Below, piece by piece: positions 1 through 8,255 of a stretch of DNA of 39,300 bases (the first letter of the stretch is position 1; every line of letters starts with the position of its first letter). Made by a program: the position numbers and the translations under genes. The notes beneath the pieces were generated by a model that saw only the letters and a list, made by a program, of their open reading frames with translations, searched no databases and was not told the origin of the DNA. This stretch comes from Streptosporangiales bacterium. GTDB lineage: Bacteria > Actinomycetota > Actinomycetes > Streptosporangiales > WHST01. The DNA lies in the NCBI GenBank assembly GCA_009379955.1, contig WHST01000057.1, forward strand, positions 1 through 39,300. Direction: 5' to 3'.

Positions 1-177
1 CTCGGCGAGTGACTCTCGCGCGAGGTGGAAAGCGCCCTGGATGGTGGTGGTGCCCGTCTTGTGCGGACCGATGTGCAGCAGTCGCACACCTTCGTCCAAC
101 GTCAGGTCCTGCACGACTCTCAGGGGCTCCTCTCCGTGCAATGCCCGATCGTAACGCCCTATCACGGCTGCGGGCAT
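1..177 (-). CDS. Sulfotransferase family protein, N-terminal part (runs off the left edge)
   Basis: The minus strand reads an open frame of 59 codons that leaves the window at base 1. It contains the segment LLHIGPHKTGTTTIQ at about residues 33-47, which matches the 5'-phosphosulfate-binding loop (PHKTGTT/S) of PAPS-dependent sulfotransferases. These enzymes move a sulfuryl group from PAPS to a hydroxyl or amine of a carbohydrate or small molecule. The start is uncertain: ATG at 177 is used here, but an in-frame ATG at 225 and a still longer open frame also exist, and none has a convincing ribosome binding site. The gene is divergent from tlpA1, and the dyad at 280-296 lies between them. Only the N-terminus is visible, so substrate and length cannot be judged. 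Confidence 0.7.
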   Translation of the reverse strand, partial: MPAAVIGRYDRALHGEEPLRVVQDLTLDEGVRLLHIGPHKTGTTTIQGAFHLARESLAE

Positions 178-279
178 TGACCTGTGGCGATTCGTGCGAC
201 CGAGACCTCCCTCATCCTTCAGCATCCAGTGCTCGTCGGTTGTCCGTCGGCAGTGCACTCGAAGACATGCACGCGATGC

Positions 280-296
280 AACTATAGTCCTTAGTA
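280..296. promoter_or_regulatory. BlaI-type dyad (AACTA-N7-TAGTA) between the sulfotransferase gene and tlpA1
   Basis: AACTA and TAGTA are separated by 7 bases and followed by T, so the right arm also reads TAGTAT, a good actinobacterial -10 for tlpA1. The centre holds the palindrome ACTATAGT, giving TATAGT on both strands, so it could serve both divergent genes. It belongs to the motif family repeated across the window. Confidence 0.6.
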
Positions 297-367
297 TCTC
301 GTCTCTCGGGGTTGCCCTACCGACGCGTGGAGGTGCTGTGCGTGGTCTTCGACAGGAGGTGGGTTCG

Positions 368-1021
368 GTGACCCCGCCTCGTCTCTCCCGGCGGCGGTTG
401 GCCATGGTCGCCGTCGCGTTGCTGGCGGTGTCTGCGCTCGGCGTGGCCTGGCGTGCCGAGGGAGGCAGGACCGAGGCTCCACCCGTGGAAGTGGCTGGGT
501 CGCCTCCCGGTGCCACGTTCGCGACGGGGATGACGCGGATTCCGGTGGCGGATCGAGTTCCTGCGCCGGCAGTCAGCGGCATGACCCTGGACGGCGAGCG
601 GCTGGCATTGAGCGATCTGCGGCGACACGTGGTCGTGGTGAACGTGTGGGGCTCATGGTGCGTCCCGTGCCAGGAGGAGGCGCCGGCGCTGGCGCGAGTC
701 GCCCGCGACACCCATGACTCCGGTGTGCGCTTCGTCGGTATCGACACGCGAGACACCCGTGCCGCGGCGCGTTCCTTCGTCCGTACCTTCGTCATCCCGT
801 ACCCGAGCCTGACCGACCCGCAGGGCAAGATCCACCTTGCCTTCAGAGGCACCATTCCGGTCAGCGCCGTGCCCAGCACCGTGGTGATCGACCCGGACGG
901 TCGGATCGCTGGTCGTGTGGTCGGGCAGGTCACCTACGAGCAGCTCAGCGGGCTGCTCGACGAGATCGTCGCAGAGCGGCGTCCCCTACCGGCCACGGTG
1001 GACAGGCAGGGGCCCGAATGA
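368..1021 (+). CDS. TlpA/ResA-type membrane-anchored thioredoxin-like protein, copy 1
   Basis: This is an extracytoplasmic thiol-disulfide reductase of the TlpA/ResA/CcsX type, expected to keep the haem-binding cysteines of apocytochrome c (or another exported protein) reduced. The N-terminus is basic and followed by one hydrophobic segment (about residues 10-28) that acts as signal or anchor. The active site is W97-C98-V-P-C101 and the cis-proline region reads AVPSTVVID. The GTG start at 368 follows AGGAGGTG at a good distance and makes the protein 218 codons, exactly the length of paralogue tlpA2, whose N-terminus aligns from the same residue. The gene overlaps ccdA1 by 4 bases (ATGA), so the two are translationally coupled. 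CcdA would pass electrons from cytosolic thioredoxin to this domain. Confidence 0.9.
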   Translation: MTPPRLSRRRLAMVAVALLAVSALGVAWRAEGGRTEAPPVEVAGSPPGATFATGMTRIPVADRVPAPAVSGMTLDGERLALSDLRRHVVVVNVWGSWCVPCQEEAPALARVARDTHDSGVRFVGIDTRDTRAAARSFVRTFVIPYPSLTDPQGKIHLAFRGTIPVSAVPSTVVIDPDGRIAGRVVGQVTYEQLSGLLDEIVAERRPLPATVDRQGPE

Positions 1022-1833
1022 TGTCGGGCATCGCTCCCGGCGAACTGGTCGCCTTCGGGCCGTTGCTCCTCGCCATCCCCGTTGCCGTAGCGGCGGGTGT
1101 GGTGTCGTTCCTCAGCCCGTGCTGCCTGCCACTGGTACCGGGTTATCTCGCCTACGTCACCGGAAGCGCCGGCGCGGAGGCACACCACGACGGGCATGCG
1201 TCGTCCCGACAGTCGGGCTCGGAGCCAAGTCGTACGAGCACCATGCGACCCGGGCGGACGGTGATCGGTACCGCGTTGTTCGTGCTCGGCTTCGCCGCCG
1301 TCTTCACCAGCTATGGCGTCGCGTTCGGCGCGATCGGTACCGTTCTGCTCGCGCATCAGACCGCCGTTTACCGCGTGCTCGGCGTCCTCACCATCGCTCT
1401 GGGCCTCATGTTCGCCGGAGCCCTTGGTTGGCTACCGTTCGCTGTACGGACGATTCAGCTCGGCTATCGGCCCCGACTGGGGCTCCTGGGTGCTCCCATG
1501 CTCGGCGTGCTGTTCGGCGTGGGCTGGACACCCTGCATAGGACCGACACTTGCCGCTGTCCTGGCGCTATCCACCAGTACCGGCGGTGCCGGACGCGGCG
1601 CCGCCCTCTCCTTCGCGTACAGTCTGGGGCTCGGCATACCCTTCCTTCTCACCGCGTTCGGCGTGAACCGCGCCTTCGGTGTGTTCGCGATCGCGCGGCG
1701 TCACGCGCGCGCCGTCATGCGAATCGGTGGGCTGCTCCTCGTCGCGGTCGGACTTCTAGAGGTCTCCGGAGTATGGACATTGCTCATCGCCGGAATGCAA
1801 CCGTGGCTCGCCAGCTGGCAACCGCCGCTGTGA
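1018..1833 (+). CDS. ccdA: Cytochrome c biogenesis protein CcdA, copy 1
   Basis: CcdA is a polytopic membrane protein of the DsbD beta-domain family that carries reducing equivalents across the membrane to thioredoxin-like partners. The first membrane helix carries [14 protein letters not shown] (Cys35-Cys36), and the matching half carries [14 protein letters not shown] (Cys173); Cys35 or 36 with Cys173 is the expected redox pair. About six hydrophobic segments are visible. A hydrophilic loop (about residues 52-80) between helices 1 and 2 is the most divergent part compared with copy 2. The length is 271 residues, the same as ccdA2, and long stretches are identical. The start overlaps tlpA1. 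Its 3' end is abutted by the truncated ccsB of the opposite strand, so this side of the locus has been rearranged. Confidence 0.93.
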   Translation: MMSGIAPGELVAFGPLLLAIPVAVAAGVVSFLSPCCLPLVPGYLAYVTGSAGAEAHHDGHASSRQSGSEPSRTSTMRPGRTVIGTALFVLGFAAVFTSYGVAFGAIGTVLLAHQTAVYRVLGVLTIALGLMFAGALGWLPFAVRTIQLGYRPRLGLLGAPMLGVLFGVGWTPCIGPTLAAVLALSTSTGGAGRGAALSFAYSLGLGIPFLLTAFGVNRAFGVFAIARRHARAVMRIGGLLLVAVGLLEVSGVWTLLIAGMQPWLASWQPPL

Positions 1834-2526
1834 CCACCTGCCCGGCCGAGTAGGCGGTAGGTCGAGAAACGCCACGGCGAGGAGCCGGCAAGCCAGCTCG
1901 TCGAGCACGTCCGGTCGGGGCAGATGATGGACGAGACCCGATCCCGCCAGGTCGCGGTCGGCGAACCACCGCGCATAGATCTCCGCGAACGCACCATACG
2001 CGGAGGTGACCACTCCGACCGAGAACAGCACGGCCGACACTACGGTTGCGGCAACGTGCACCGCCGTCCAGTACGACCCGGGCAGCATCGAGGTCGGCAT
2101 GTCGAGGTTCTGGTGGATGAGCGCTCCGTTCACGCCTGAGCCGAGGACGACAAGTGCCAGCGCACAGAGGACAGGCGGGCGTGTGGCGTTCTTGACCAAC
2201 ACGGCGAGCACGATCGTCACCGCGAATAGCAGGCTGGTCGAGGTGAGCTCGTACCCGCCGGCCCACGGCCAGCGTCCGACGGCAAGTCCGCGAGTCAGGA
2301 GCTCGGCGACATGCATCAGCCAGGTGGTGACGACGATGAGGACGGCGGTGCGGCCGAACAGCAGAACGTGCTCGGGTTCCAGGTCCACCGCCGGCGTCCC
2401 GGCCCTCATTGTCATCCTGGCGGCCAGCACGGTTACCGCAAGTGCCAGCAGAGCAATCGAATACGCCACAAGGGCGGCGTCCATGAACAGGTAGGAGTAG
2501 CTCCCAAAGGTTCCTGGGCCCATCAC
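1756..2526 (-). pseudogene. Truncated ccsB (System II cytochrome c synthase subunit), lacks the C-terminal WWD domain
   Basis: Residues 1 to about 220 match the N-terminal part of CcsB (CcsA/ResC family), the haem-handling partner of ResB. They align throughout with the second copy at 27527-28521, including the shared WPW segment and the PDVLDELACRLLAVAF block. Homology stops at base 1867. What should follow is the helix with the tryptophan-rich haem signature (WGxYWGWDPKE in the other copy), its histidine ligands and the last helices. Instead the frame runs on through unrelated sequence and over the 3' end of ccdA1 to a chance stop at 1756. Without the WWD domain it cannot work as a haem-ligation subunit. 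The gene sits 46 bases downstream of the M56 peptidase gene on the same strand. A deletion or recombination event joined it to ccdA1. Confidence 0.82.
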
Positions 2527-2572
2527 TGGTCGCTCCGTCTCGTCTTTCGAGACCCTGGTGAGGCTGTTGCCG

Positions 2573-3574
2573 TCAGATCGGCGTGGCAGACGACGTGAGG
2601 TCCGACGGTGTCGCAGTACCGTCCTGCACGGTGATCGGGCAGTGGTTCGTCTGGGTCACGGCGACCGCCGGCGCAGCGGACACGAGAACGGGAATCGCGA
2701 GGATCGCAGCGGCTGCAAGGATCCTCGCCAGTCGCTGGGTCCTGGTCAACGGCAGCTCAGACCGGAGCAGTCGGCGCACCCGATGAGCCGTGGACGAGCC
2801 TCCCGCACCTAACGCTCCCGCCGGCGCCGGGGTCGCGGCGACGGTCAGCAGCGCGTCGGCGACCGCGAGGCGGGAACACGACCGAGTAGCCGTATCGTCG
2901 GCGAGCAGCTCGACCAGCCGGTCCACCTCGCGTCGGGCGGCGGTGAACGCCGCGACGAACGGAAACGCCCGTTCAGTCGCTGCCGCCGCCCCGGTGACGA
3001 TGTGGTGGTGGCCGCGCAGGTGGGCGCGCTCGTGCGCCAGCACCGCCACGATCTCGTCATCGGCAAGTGCGCGGAGTGCGGCACTGGTGAGCACCACGTG
3101 CTTGCGACGGCCTGGCAGGCAGTAGGCGGCCGGGACGTCGTGTTCGACGATGACCGCACCCAGGCGGGGATCGTGGCGACCTACCATGGCCAGCATCCCC
3201 CTGTGCCGGTGCCGGCGCAGGGCGGCCCGCGCGATTCCCGCCACGGCGCAGCACGCTACGCGCATGACCACGGCCGCGGCGAGTGTGGCGCCGGCGATGC
3301 CGACCGCGGCGCCGCCTGGAGTGGCGTACTGCGCGCGCAGTGCCATCGCGCAGGAGCGCAACAGCTCGGCCAGGTCGCCGCTGACCTGCCCGATCGGCAC
3401 AGCCAGGCTGAGTCCGCCGAGTACGACGGATCCCAGTATCGACGCGATCAGCGCGAACCATGCGAGGATGGCGAGCCGCGGCGCTCGGTCGACCCAGTGC
3501 GCTCGCCGCAATACGCTCACACCCACGGTGCCCAGCAGGATGGCGTAGCCGAGGAGGACGAGCGCGACTCTCAT
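2573..3574 (-). CDS. M56-family (BlaR1-like) membrane metallopeptidase, copy 1
   Basis: This resembles the membrane zinc-peptidase half of BlaR1/MecR1, which relieves repression by cleaving its BlaI-type repressor. Several N-terminal membrane segments precede a cytoplasmic zinc site, HERAH at residues 181-185, with a likely third ligand Glu222 in VELLADD. A final hydrophobic segment (about 285-305) follows. There is no penicillin-binding sensor domain, so the signal must be sensed by the membrane part or the short exported tail. That tail contains His311-Cys312-Pro-Ile, at exactly the same position as in copy 2. The start overlaps the stop of blaI copy 1 by 4 bases, so they are coupled. Protein length is 333 residues. 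Protease function is family knowledge; the signal is unknown. Confidence 0.85.
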   Translation of the reverse strand: MRVALVLLGYAILLGTVGVSVLRRAHWVDRAPRLAILAWFALIASILGSVVLGGLSLAVPIGQVSGDLAELLRSCAMALRAQYATPGGAAVGIAGATLAAAVVMRVACCAVAGIARAALRRHRHRGMLAMVGRHDPRLGAVIVEHDVPAAYCLPGRRKHVVLTSAALRALADDEIVAVLAHERAHLRGHHHIVTGAAAATERAFPFVAAFTAARREVDRLVELLADDTATRSCSRLAVADALLTVAATPAPAGALGAGGSSTAHRVRRLLRSELPLTRTQRLARILAAAAILAIPVLVSAAPAVAVTQTNHCPITVQDGTATPSDLTSSATPI

Positions 3575-3942
3575 CGACCGCGCTTCTTTCTGCCGGCAGA
3601 CCGCAGCGCACGCCGCAGGTCGTCCAACTCGCCGGAGTCGAGGCCTTCGGTGAATCGCATGAGGGTTGCGACCCGGTCGTCACCTTCGGCCAGCGCCTCG
3701 TCCATCAGCCCCGCGGCATACTCGGCACGGGTCGCGGTCGGCCAGTACCGGAAGGCACGACCGTCCTTCTCCCGCTGCAGCCAACCCTTGCGATAGAGGA
3801 TCTCCGTCACCGTCAGGACCGTGGTGTAGGCGAGGGGTCGTTCCGGCTGGAGCTGTTCCAGGACCTCGCGTACGCGCAGCGGCTGGTCAGCGGACCAGAT
3901 CCGGTCCATGATCGCCGCCTCCAGGTCACCGAACGACCGCAA
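3571..3942 (-). CDS. BlaI/MecI/CopY-family transcriptional repressor, copy 1
   Basis: This is a winged-helix repressor of the penicillinase-repressor family, about 123 residues. The N-terminal DNA-binding domain (FGDLEAAIMDRIW, then PLAYTTVLTVTEILYRKGWL as recognition helix and wing) is followed by a C-terminal dimerisation segment. I chose a TTG start at 3942 because GGAGGG lies 5 bases upstream and the product then begins RSFGDLEAAIM, matching copy 2 (RAFGELEAAVM); an upstream ATG at 3993 adds 17 residues without a ribosome site. The gene lies downstream of methyltransferase 1 on the same strand and is coupled to the M56 peptidase gene, the classic repressor/anti-repressor pairing. It probably binds the TACTA-N7-TAGTA dyads of this window, though that is inference. 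Confidence 0.88.
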   Translation of the reverse strand: MRSFGDLEAAIMDRIWSADQPLRVREVLEQLQPERPLAYTTVLTVTEILYRKGWLQREKDGRAFRYWPTATRAEYAAGLMDEALAEGDDRVATLMRFTEGLDSGELDDLRRALRSAGRKKRGR

Positions 3943-4005
3943 TGCGCCCTCCAGATCCACGACGTCGACGCCTGACACGTGTAGGCGCGACACCGATCAC
4001 GGTGC

Positions 4006-4022
4006 TGCTAAGACGCATCGTA
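4006..4022. promoter_or_regulatory. Weak dyad upstream of blaI copy 1
   Basis: On the plus strand TGCTA and TCGTA are separated by 7 bases, one mismatch per arm from the TACTA-N7-TAGTA motif. It lies 64 bases upstream of the blaI1 start and could be an autoregulatory operator. It is the poorest member of the set and may be chance. Confidence 0.3.
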
Positions 4023-4077
4023 GACGACTGGCCGCCGACCGCGGACCAAAGGTCGACGTCGGGCACAGCGACGGTCC

Positions 4078-4788
4078 TCAACCGCCACGCGTCTGGGGGA
4101 CCATGCCCCACACGACACCTGCCTCGTTGACGACGCGGGCATGATCGACGCCGACGAACCCTGCATGAGTGAGCGCTTCTCGCCAGAACTGGGGCGACGC
4201 CGGTCGCTCCTCACCCACCTGCAGACCGTACTTGGTCAGGGCCTTGACGATGCGCCAGATACCACCCGGACCTTTGGCCACGAGCCGCTTCGCCTTCGAG
4301 GTCAGGATCCCGCGATTCTCCGCCGACAGGTTGCGACCTATCATCAGGTCGGCGATGACGATACGCCCGCCCGGACGCAGCCACCCGCGAGCCCGTCCGA
4401 CGAGAATCCGCTTCTCGTGATGCGGCAAGTGGTGCAGCGTGTAGTTGGAGACGATCAGATCGACGCTGGCCTCGGGGAGCTCGATGGACATGAGGTCGCC
4501 GGCCATCGAATCGACGTTGCCCAGGCCGTGCACACCGGCCAGCCTGTCGAGCTCCGCGATCATCCTGCTCGAGATGTCGACGGCGAAGACGCTGGCTGCC
4601 ATCCGAGCGAGCGGGAGGGTCAGGAACCCCGTCCCCGCACCCAGGTCGACACAAGCGTCGGTCGGCCTCGGCTGCGCACGCGAGATCAGCTCCTCGCGGA
4701 CGCCTTCGAAGGCGTCCGACGTCGTGACGTTGTCGTGCCACGTGTCGACCCGCTTGTCCCACGTTCGCTCCAGCCCTCGCGACACCAT
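4078..4788 (-). CDS. Class I SAM-dependent methyltransferase, copy 1
   Basis: A soluble methyltransferase of about 236 residues with the Rossmann-fold SAM site: motif I is VDLGAGTGFLTLPLA, followed by an acidic residue after the next strand (FAVDISSRM) and the motif IV region VDLIVSNYTLHHLPH. This resembles UbiE/Methyltransf_11-type small-molecule methyltransferases; the substrate cannot be told. The start at 4788 (ATG) has GGAAGG 5 bases upstream; longer in-frame starts would run through the dyads at 4815-4858, so they are unlikely. It heads the minus-strand set methyltransferase-blaI-M56-ccsB' and is divergent from the sialidase-like gene. A second methyltransferase follows the other blaI-M56 pair at 21203, so this association occurs twice. 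Confidence 0.82.
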   Translation of the reverse strand: MVSRGLERTWDKRVDTWHDNVTTSDAFEGVREELISRAQPRPTDACVDLGAGTGFLTLPLARMAASVFAVDISSRMIAELDRLAGVHGLGNVDSMAGDLMSIELPEASVDLIVSNYTLHHLPHHEKRILVGRARGWLRPGGRIVIADLMIGRNLSAENRGILTSKAKRLVAKGPGGIWRIVKALTKYGLQVGEERPASPQFWREALTHAGFVGVDHARVVNEAGVVWGMVPQTRGG

Positions 4789-4814
4789 TCGCTCCTTCCG
4801 AGCTCTACTCCATC

Positions 4815-4831
4815 TACTATCGTCCATAGGA
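4815..4831. promoter_or_regulatory. BlaI-type dyad (TACTA-N7-TAGGA) upstream of methyltransferase 1
   Basis: TACTA and TAGGA, 7 bases apart, lie 27-43 bases before the methyltransferase start; the arms extend to CTACTAT/ATAGGAG with one mismatch. On the minus strand the arm reads ATAGTAG, which may overlap the -10 of the methyltransferase promoter. A second dyad lies 27 bp away, centre to centre. Confidence 0.6.
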
Positions 4832-4841
4832 GACACCAGGG

Positions 4842-4862
4842 TACTACGTTGTTTAGTAGAGT
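4842..4862 (+). promoter_or_regulatory. BlaI-type dyad (TACTA-N7-TAGTA) overlapping a likely leaderless -10 of the sialidase-like gene
   Basis: A perfect TACTA-N7-TAGTA spans 4842-4858. The hexamer TAGAGT at 4857-4862 overlaps the right arm and is followed by 6 bases and then the GTG start at 4869. That spacing is typical of leaderless actinobacterial promoters, and there is no ribosome site. A repressor bound here would cover the -10 element. Confidence 0.65.
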
Positions 4863-4868
4863 CGCCAC

Positions 4869-6338
4869 GTGAGCGCCGCAAGAGTGCGAACGTGGATCAT
4901 CCGCGGCCTGGCCGCCGGACTTCTGGGCTCGGCGACCTTGGGCGTCGACCCGCCCGGCGAGGCGATGGCCGAGGCGCGGACCGCGGAGGCTTCGGCGGTC
5001 AAGGTGCTGTCCGTTCCCGCTGGGCGGATTGCCGAGCCCGTGGTGGCCGTCGACTCGCGAGACTCCAACCACATCGCCGTCGCGGCAGATCCCTACCTGA
5101 ACCCCACCCGGATCCAGGTGAGCACGAGCCGCGACGGTGGGAGAACCTGGTCTCGACGCGTCGACCTCGTTCCGCCGGGCTACCGGCGCAGTTACGATCC
5201 GAAGCTGGCGTTCACCCCGGACGGCGACCTGCTCGTCTCTGGCGGCGCCGCTAAGGGCACGAGACCGTACTGTCTACCGGGATCCGCGGTGTTCCTGGCT
5301 CGCCTCGACGACGGCAGGCCGAGGTACGACATCGTCGCCAAGGCCGGCACCAACACATTCCTCGACCGTCCGTCACTGCTGTACGACGCGCCGACCCGGT
5401 CCACGATCGTCAGCTGGACACGTGCGACCGGGCCGCAAGTGTGGTGCCAGGCGGTTGCGGAGCACGCCACCACCCGTCTCGCCTGGAAGCGCGGCGACGG
5501 CGCCTTCCAGACACGAAGACTCGCCACACCTGCGCCCGCCGTCTACGGATCCCTCCTCACGTCGGCAGGTCCGGGTCGAGTGGCCGTGGCCGTCGGTGGC
5601 TGGTATCCGTCGGGAAAGCAGCGGGTAGGTGTCACTCTCGTCGACCTGTCGTCCGGCGAGGTGCAGGATTCGCAGACGCTACGGGCCGCGACGAGACCGC
5701 CGCTGACGCTGACCGAGCCGTCCCCGTTGAACCTGGCCGAACCATCGATCGCGTTCCGTGAAGGGTCAGGGTTCGCGCTGGCCTGGACGGAGAAGGCGAA
5801 GGGGCCAATCCGGGTCCGCATCGCCGCCTCTGTCGACGGTTCGGGGTGGGAGACCAGCAGTGGTCCGTCGGGACAGGGTGTACCGATGGTTCCGACTCTT
5901 GCCTACGCGCCGGACGGCACACTGCTCCTCCTCGAGGCCCGCGTCTCCGCCGGGAAGCTGCGCTACACGCTGTGGGAGCGGGCCGATGACGAGTGGGAGC
6001 GTGTGCGGGATCTCGGCCAGACGGCCGCCGGCAGGTACGTCGAGATCGGCGAGTTGCTCGGCCTCGCGACCAGCGGCTCCAGCGTCGTCACGGCGATACC
6101 GCTGGGTGGCTCGAAACGCTCGTGGTTATCCGTTCGCGTACACCGGTGGACCGTTCCGCCACCGGCGTCGCCGTCGTCCCGGTCGGTGCGTCCTACGACG
6201 GTGACGAGCAAGCCACCCTCCGCAGGGGGACCACGGGAGCTGCTGCCGTCGGCTCTCGGGGTCGCGCTGGCCGTACCGATGGTGGTCGGCGCTGTCGTGT
6301 TCGGTGCCGTGCGCAGGCGCCGCCGCAGATCTCGGTGA
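4869..6338 (+). CDS. Exported, C-terminally membrane-anchored sialidase/BNR-like beta-propeller protein
   Basis: A 489-residue protein with an N-terminal signal segment (about 10-35), a large extracytoplasmic domain, a Ser/Pro/Thr-rich linker (about 430-455) and one C-terminal membrane helix followed by an Arg-rich cytoplasmic tail. An Asp-box motif, TSRDGGRTWS at residues 86-95, and several blade-like repeats (DPKLAFTPDGDLLVSGG, PSLLYDAPTRSTIVSW, EPSIAFREGSGFALAWTE, PTLAYAPDGTLLLLEA) point to the sialidase/exo-alpha fold. I do not see the full arginine triad of true sialidases, so glycosidase activity is not claimed; a binding role at the cell surface is equally possible. The GTG start at 4869 is supported by the leaderless promoter spacing. 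The flanking dyads suggest BlaI-type control. Confidence 0.7.
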   Translation: MSAARVRTWIIRGLAAGLLGSATLGVDPPGEAMAEARTAEASAVKVLSVPAGRIAEPVVAVDSRDSNHIAVAADPYLNPTRIQVSTSRDGGRTWSRRVDLVPPGYRRSYDPKLAFTPDGDLLVSGGAAKGTRPYCLPGSAVFLARLDDGRPRYDIVAKAGTNTFLDRPSLLYDAPTRSTIVSWTRATGPQVWCQAVAEHATTRLAWKRGDGAFQTRRLATPAPAVYGSLLTSAGPGRVAVAVGGWYPSGKQRVGVTLVDLSSGEVQDSQTLRAATRPPLTLTEPSPLNLAEPSIAFREGSGFALAWTEKAKGPIRVRIAASVDGSGWETSSGPSGQGVPMVPTLAYAPDGTLLLLEARVSAGKLRYTLWERADDEWERVRDLGQTAAGRYVEIGELLGLATSGSSVVTAIPLGGSKRSWLSVRVHRWTVPPPASPSSRSVRPTTVTSKPPSAGGPRELLPSALGVALAVPMVVGAVVFGAVRRRRRRSR

Positions 6339-6381
6339 CGACCGCGCTCCTGGGCACCGGCGCGAGCCTTGTAAGGTCTTC

Positions 6382-6398
6382 TCCTATCTGCCTTAGGA
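6382..6398 (+). promoter_or_regulatory. BlaI-like dyad variant (TCCTA-N7-TAGGA) upstream of the VanW gene
   Basis: CTCCTA and TAGGAG form a perfect 6-base inverted repeat with the same 7-base spacing between TCCTA and TAGGA as the other dyads. It is centred about 37 bases before the VanW start. Each arm differs from TACTA/TAGTA at one base, symmetrically, so it may be a weaker or variant operator. Confidence 0.5.
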
Positions 6399-6426
6399 GC
6401 CAAGGCCCTGATAGGAGAACACCTCG

Positions 6427-8193
6427 ATGGGGGAAGCGCCGTCGTGGCGAAGCCGGGGCGCGCGTATCCTGCGCCAACCGATCCTTCTGGCGAAAGAGAC
6501 CATTCGACGAGCGCGAACCGTGCGGCGGTGGCGTGCCCGGACGTGGGTGGTGGCCGGCCTGGGCGTCCTCGTCGTCGCCTGGCTCGGTGCGGGGCTGACG
6601 GTGCGTGCGGCGTATGTGGGGAAGATCCTCCCAGGCGTCACCGTGGCGGGCGTCGACGTGGGTGGACTGGCGCCGGCCGAAGCGCGCTCCCGGGTGTCGG
6701 CCGATGTGAAGCCCGTCGAGGCGGTGCGGGTGACCGCTGCGGGACGGCAGTTCAGCATCGACGGCCACGACGTCCGCTACCGAGTCGACTCGGCCGCGAC
6801 CGCCACCCGGGCGGCAGCGGCCGGCCGCGGCGGAGCCGTGTCCTGGTTGTGGTCCGGTGTCAGCTCGCTGTGGACCACTCGGACGGTTGACCCGGTGGGG
6901 AGTGTCGACCGTGACCGGCTGACCGCGGCCGTCAGGTCCATCGCGAAGCGCGTCGACCGACAGGCGTTCTACGGGGACATGACGATCGAGGTCGATCCAG
7001 TCCGTGTGCGCACCGTGCCACCACGTTCGGGTCGTGAGGTCGATCGACGCGCCGCCGCGGCCGCCGTACTGAACGGGTTCGGTCAGCGTGACCCAGGCGT
7101 CGTCCGGTTGCCGGTCCGCACGTGGACGGTGTCGAAGACACAGGTCGAGCAGGTCGCGTCCCAGGCGCGGTCGTACCTTTCCAATCCACTACGACTCGGC
7201 GAGGACGGCACCTCGGTCGCGCTCACGGCGCGCCAGATCGCACCCGTCCTTGGTGTGGAGCCGACGAAGAACCGGCGCGACGTACGGCTTGGCGTCGATG
7301 ACAAGATGCTGGGCCGACTGGTCGACACCCTGGCCGACGACGTCGGTACGAAACCGCAGAACGCACGCATCATCGCACCGGCCCGCCCGGTGGTCATCGA
7401 CGACAAGGGGCAGATGAGCTGGCAGTCCCGGCCGGTCGACGTACGGGTCGAGCCGAGCCGGCCGGGAAGGATTATCGATAAGCCGGCAGTGGCCAAGGCG
7501 ATCGCCCGAGCGGTACGTGCCCGCCGCCACGACGCCGACCTCCGGATGAAGTCCGCGACGCCGGACGTGACCACTGAGGCGGCTCGTAGGGTCGACTCCC
7601 TGATCGGCACGTTCACCACACAGTTCGTGTGCTGCGAACCTCGGGTGACCAACATCCGGCTGATCGCCGAGGCCGCGGACGGCACCGTGGTCATGCCGGG
7701 TGAACGGTTCTCCCTCAACCGCATCAGCGGACCCCGAACCCGCGCCAAGGGATACGTACCCGCCCCGTTCATCAACGAGGGCAAGCTCGAGCCCAGCGTC
7801 GGCGGCGGGGTGTCGCAGTTCTCGACGACGATCTACAACGCCGCCTACTTCGCCGGCCTGCATCTCGACTACCACAAGCCGCACAGCTTCTACATCAGCA
7901 GATATCCACCGGGTCGCGAGGCCACCCTGAACTACCCGACCATCGACCTGACGTGGACGAACGACACCAAGGCGCCCGTGCTCATCCGCGCGACGACGAC
8001 GCGCACGTCGGTCACCGTGACCCTGTACGGCGACAACGGCGGGCGGAAGGTCAAGGCGGACACCGGATCACGTCGGCCCGTGGCAGGTGGTGACTTCCAG
8101 ATGTCCGTGACCCGCGTGATCAGGTATCCGGACGGCCGCGTCGAGCGGGAGCCGTACACCACCCGGTACAGCAAACCGCCCGCAGGCGAATGA
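6427..8193 (+). CDS. VanW family protein with putative peptidoglycan-binding domain
   Basis: A 588-residue membrane-anchored protein. A basic cytoplasmic N-terminus is followed by a membrane helix at about 38-58 and then ILPGVTVAGVDVGGLAPAEA, the usual opening of the putative peptidoglycan-binding (PG_binding_4) domain found before VanW. The C-terminal third is the VanW domain, recognised by the run TNIRLIAEAADGTVVMPGE with FSLN, then EGKLEPSVGGGVSQFSTTIYNAAYFAG and the HSFYISRYPPGREATL block. VanW proteins are linked to glycopeptide-resistance loci and the cell envelope, but their reaction is unknown. The ATG at 6427 has GGAG nine bases upstream. It lies 88 bases after the sialidase-like gene, with its own dyad, so it probably has its own promoter and shares regulation with its neighbours. 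Confidence 0.88.
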   Translation: MGEAPSWRSRGARILRQPILLAKETIRRARTVRRWRARTWVVAGLGVLVVAWLGAGLTVRAAYVGKILPGVTVAGVDVGGLAPAEARSRVSADVKPVEAVRVTAAGRQFSIDGHDVRYRVDSAATATRAAAAGRGGAVSWLWSGVSSLWTTRTVDPVGSVDRDRLTAAVRSIAKRVDRQAFYGDMTIEVDPVRVRTVPPRSGREVDRRAAAAAVLNGFGQRDPGVVRLPVRTWTVSKTQVEQVASQARSYLSNPLRLGEDGTSVALTARQIAPVLGVEPTKNRRDVRLGVDDKMLGRLVDTLADDVGTKPQNARIIAPARPVVIDDKGQMSWQSRPVDVRVEPSRPGRIIDKPAVAKAIARAVRARRHDADLRMKSATPDVTTEAARRVDSLIGTFTTQFVCCEPRVTNIRLIAEAADGTVVMPGERFSLNRISGPRTRAKGYVPAPFINEGKLEPSVGGGVSQFSTTIYNAAYFAGLHLDYHKPHSFYISRYPPGREATLNYPTIDLTWTNDTKAPVLIRATTTRTSVTVTLYGDNGGRKVKADTGSRRPVAGGDFQMSVTRVIRYPDGRVEREPYTTRYSKPPAGE

Positions 8194-8255
8194 GGGCGCG
8201 ACATGGATCCCGTACCGGGCTGCCCCTGGTGAAGCGGGTTCCGGCTGAGGCGACC

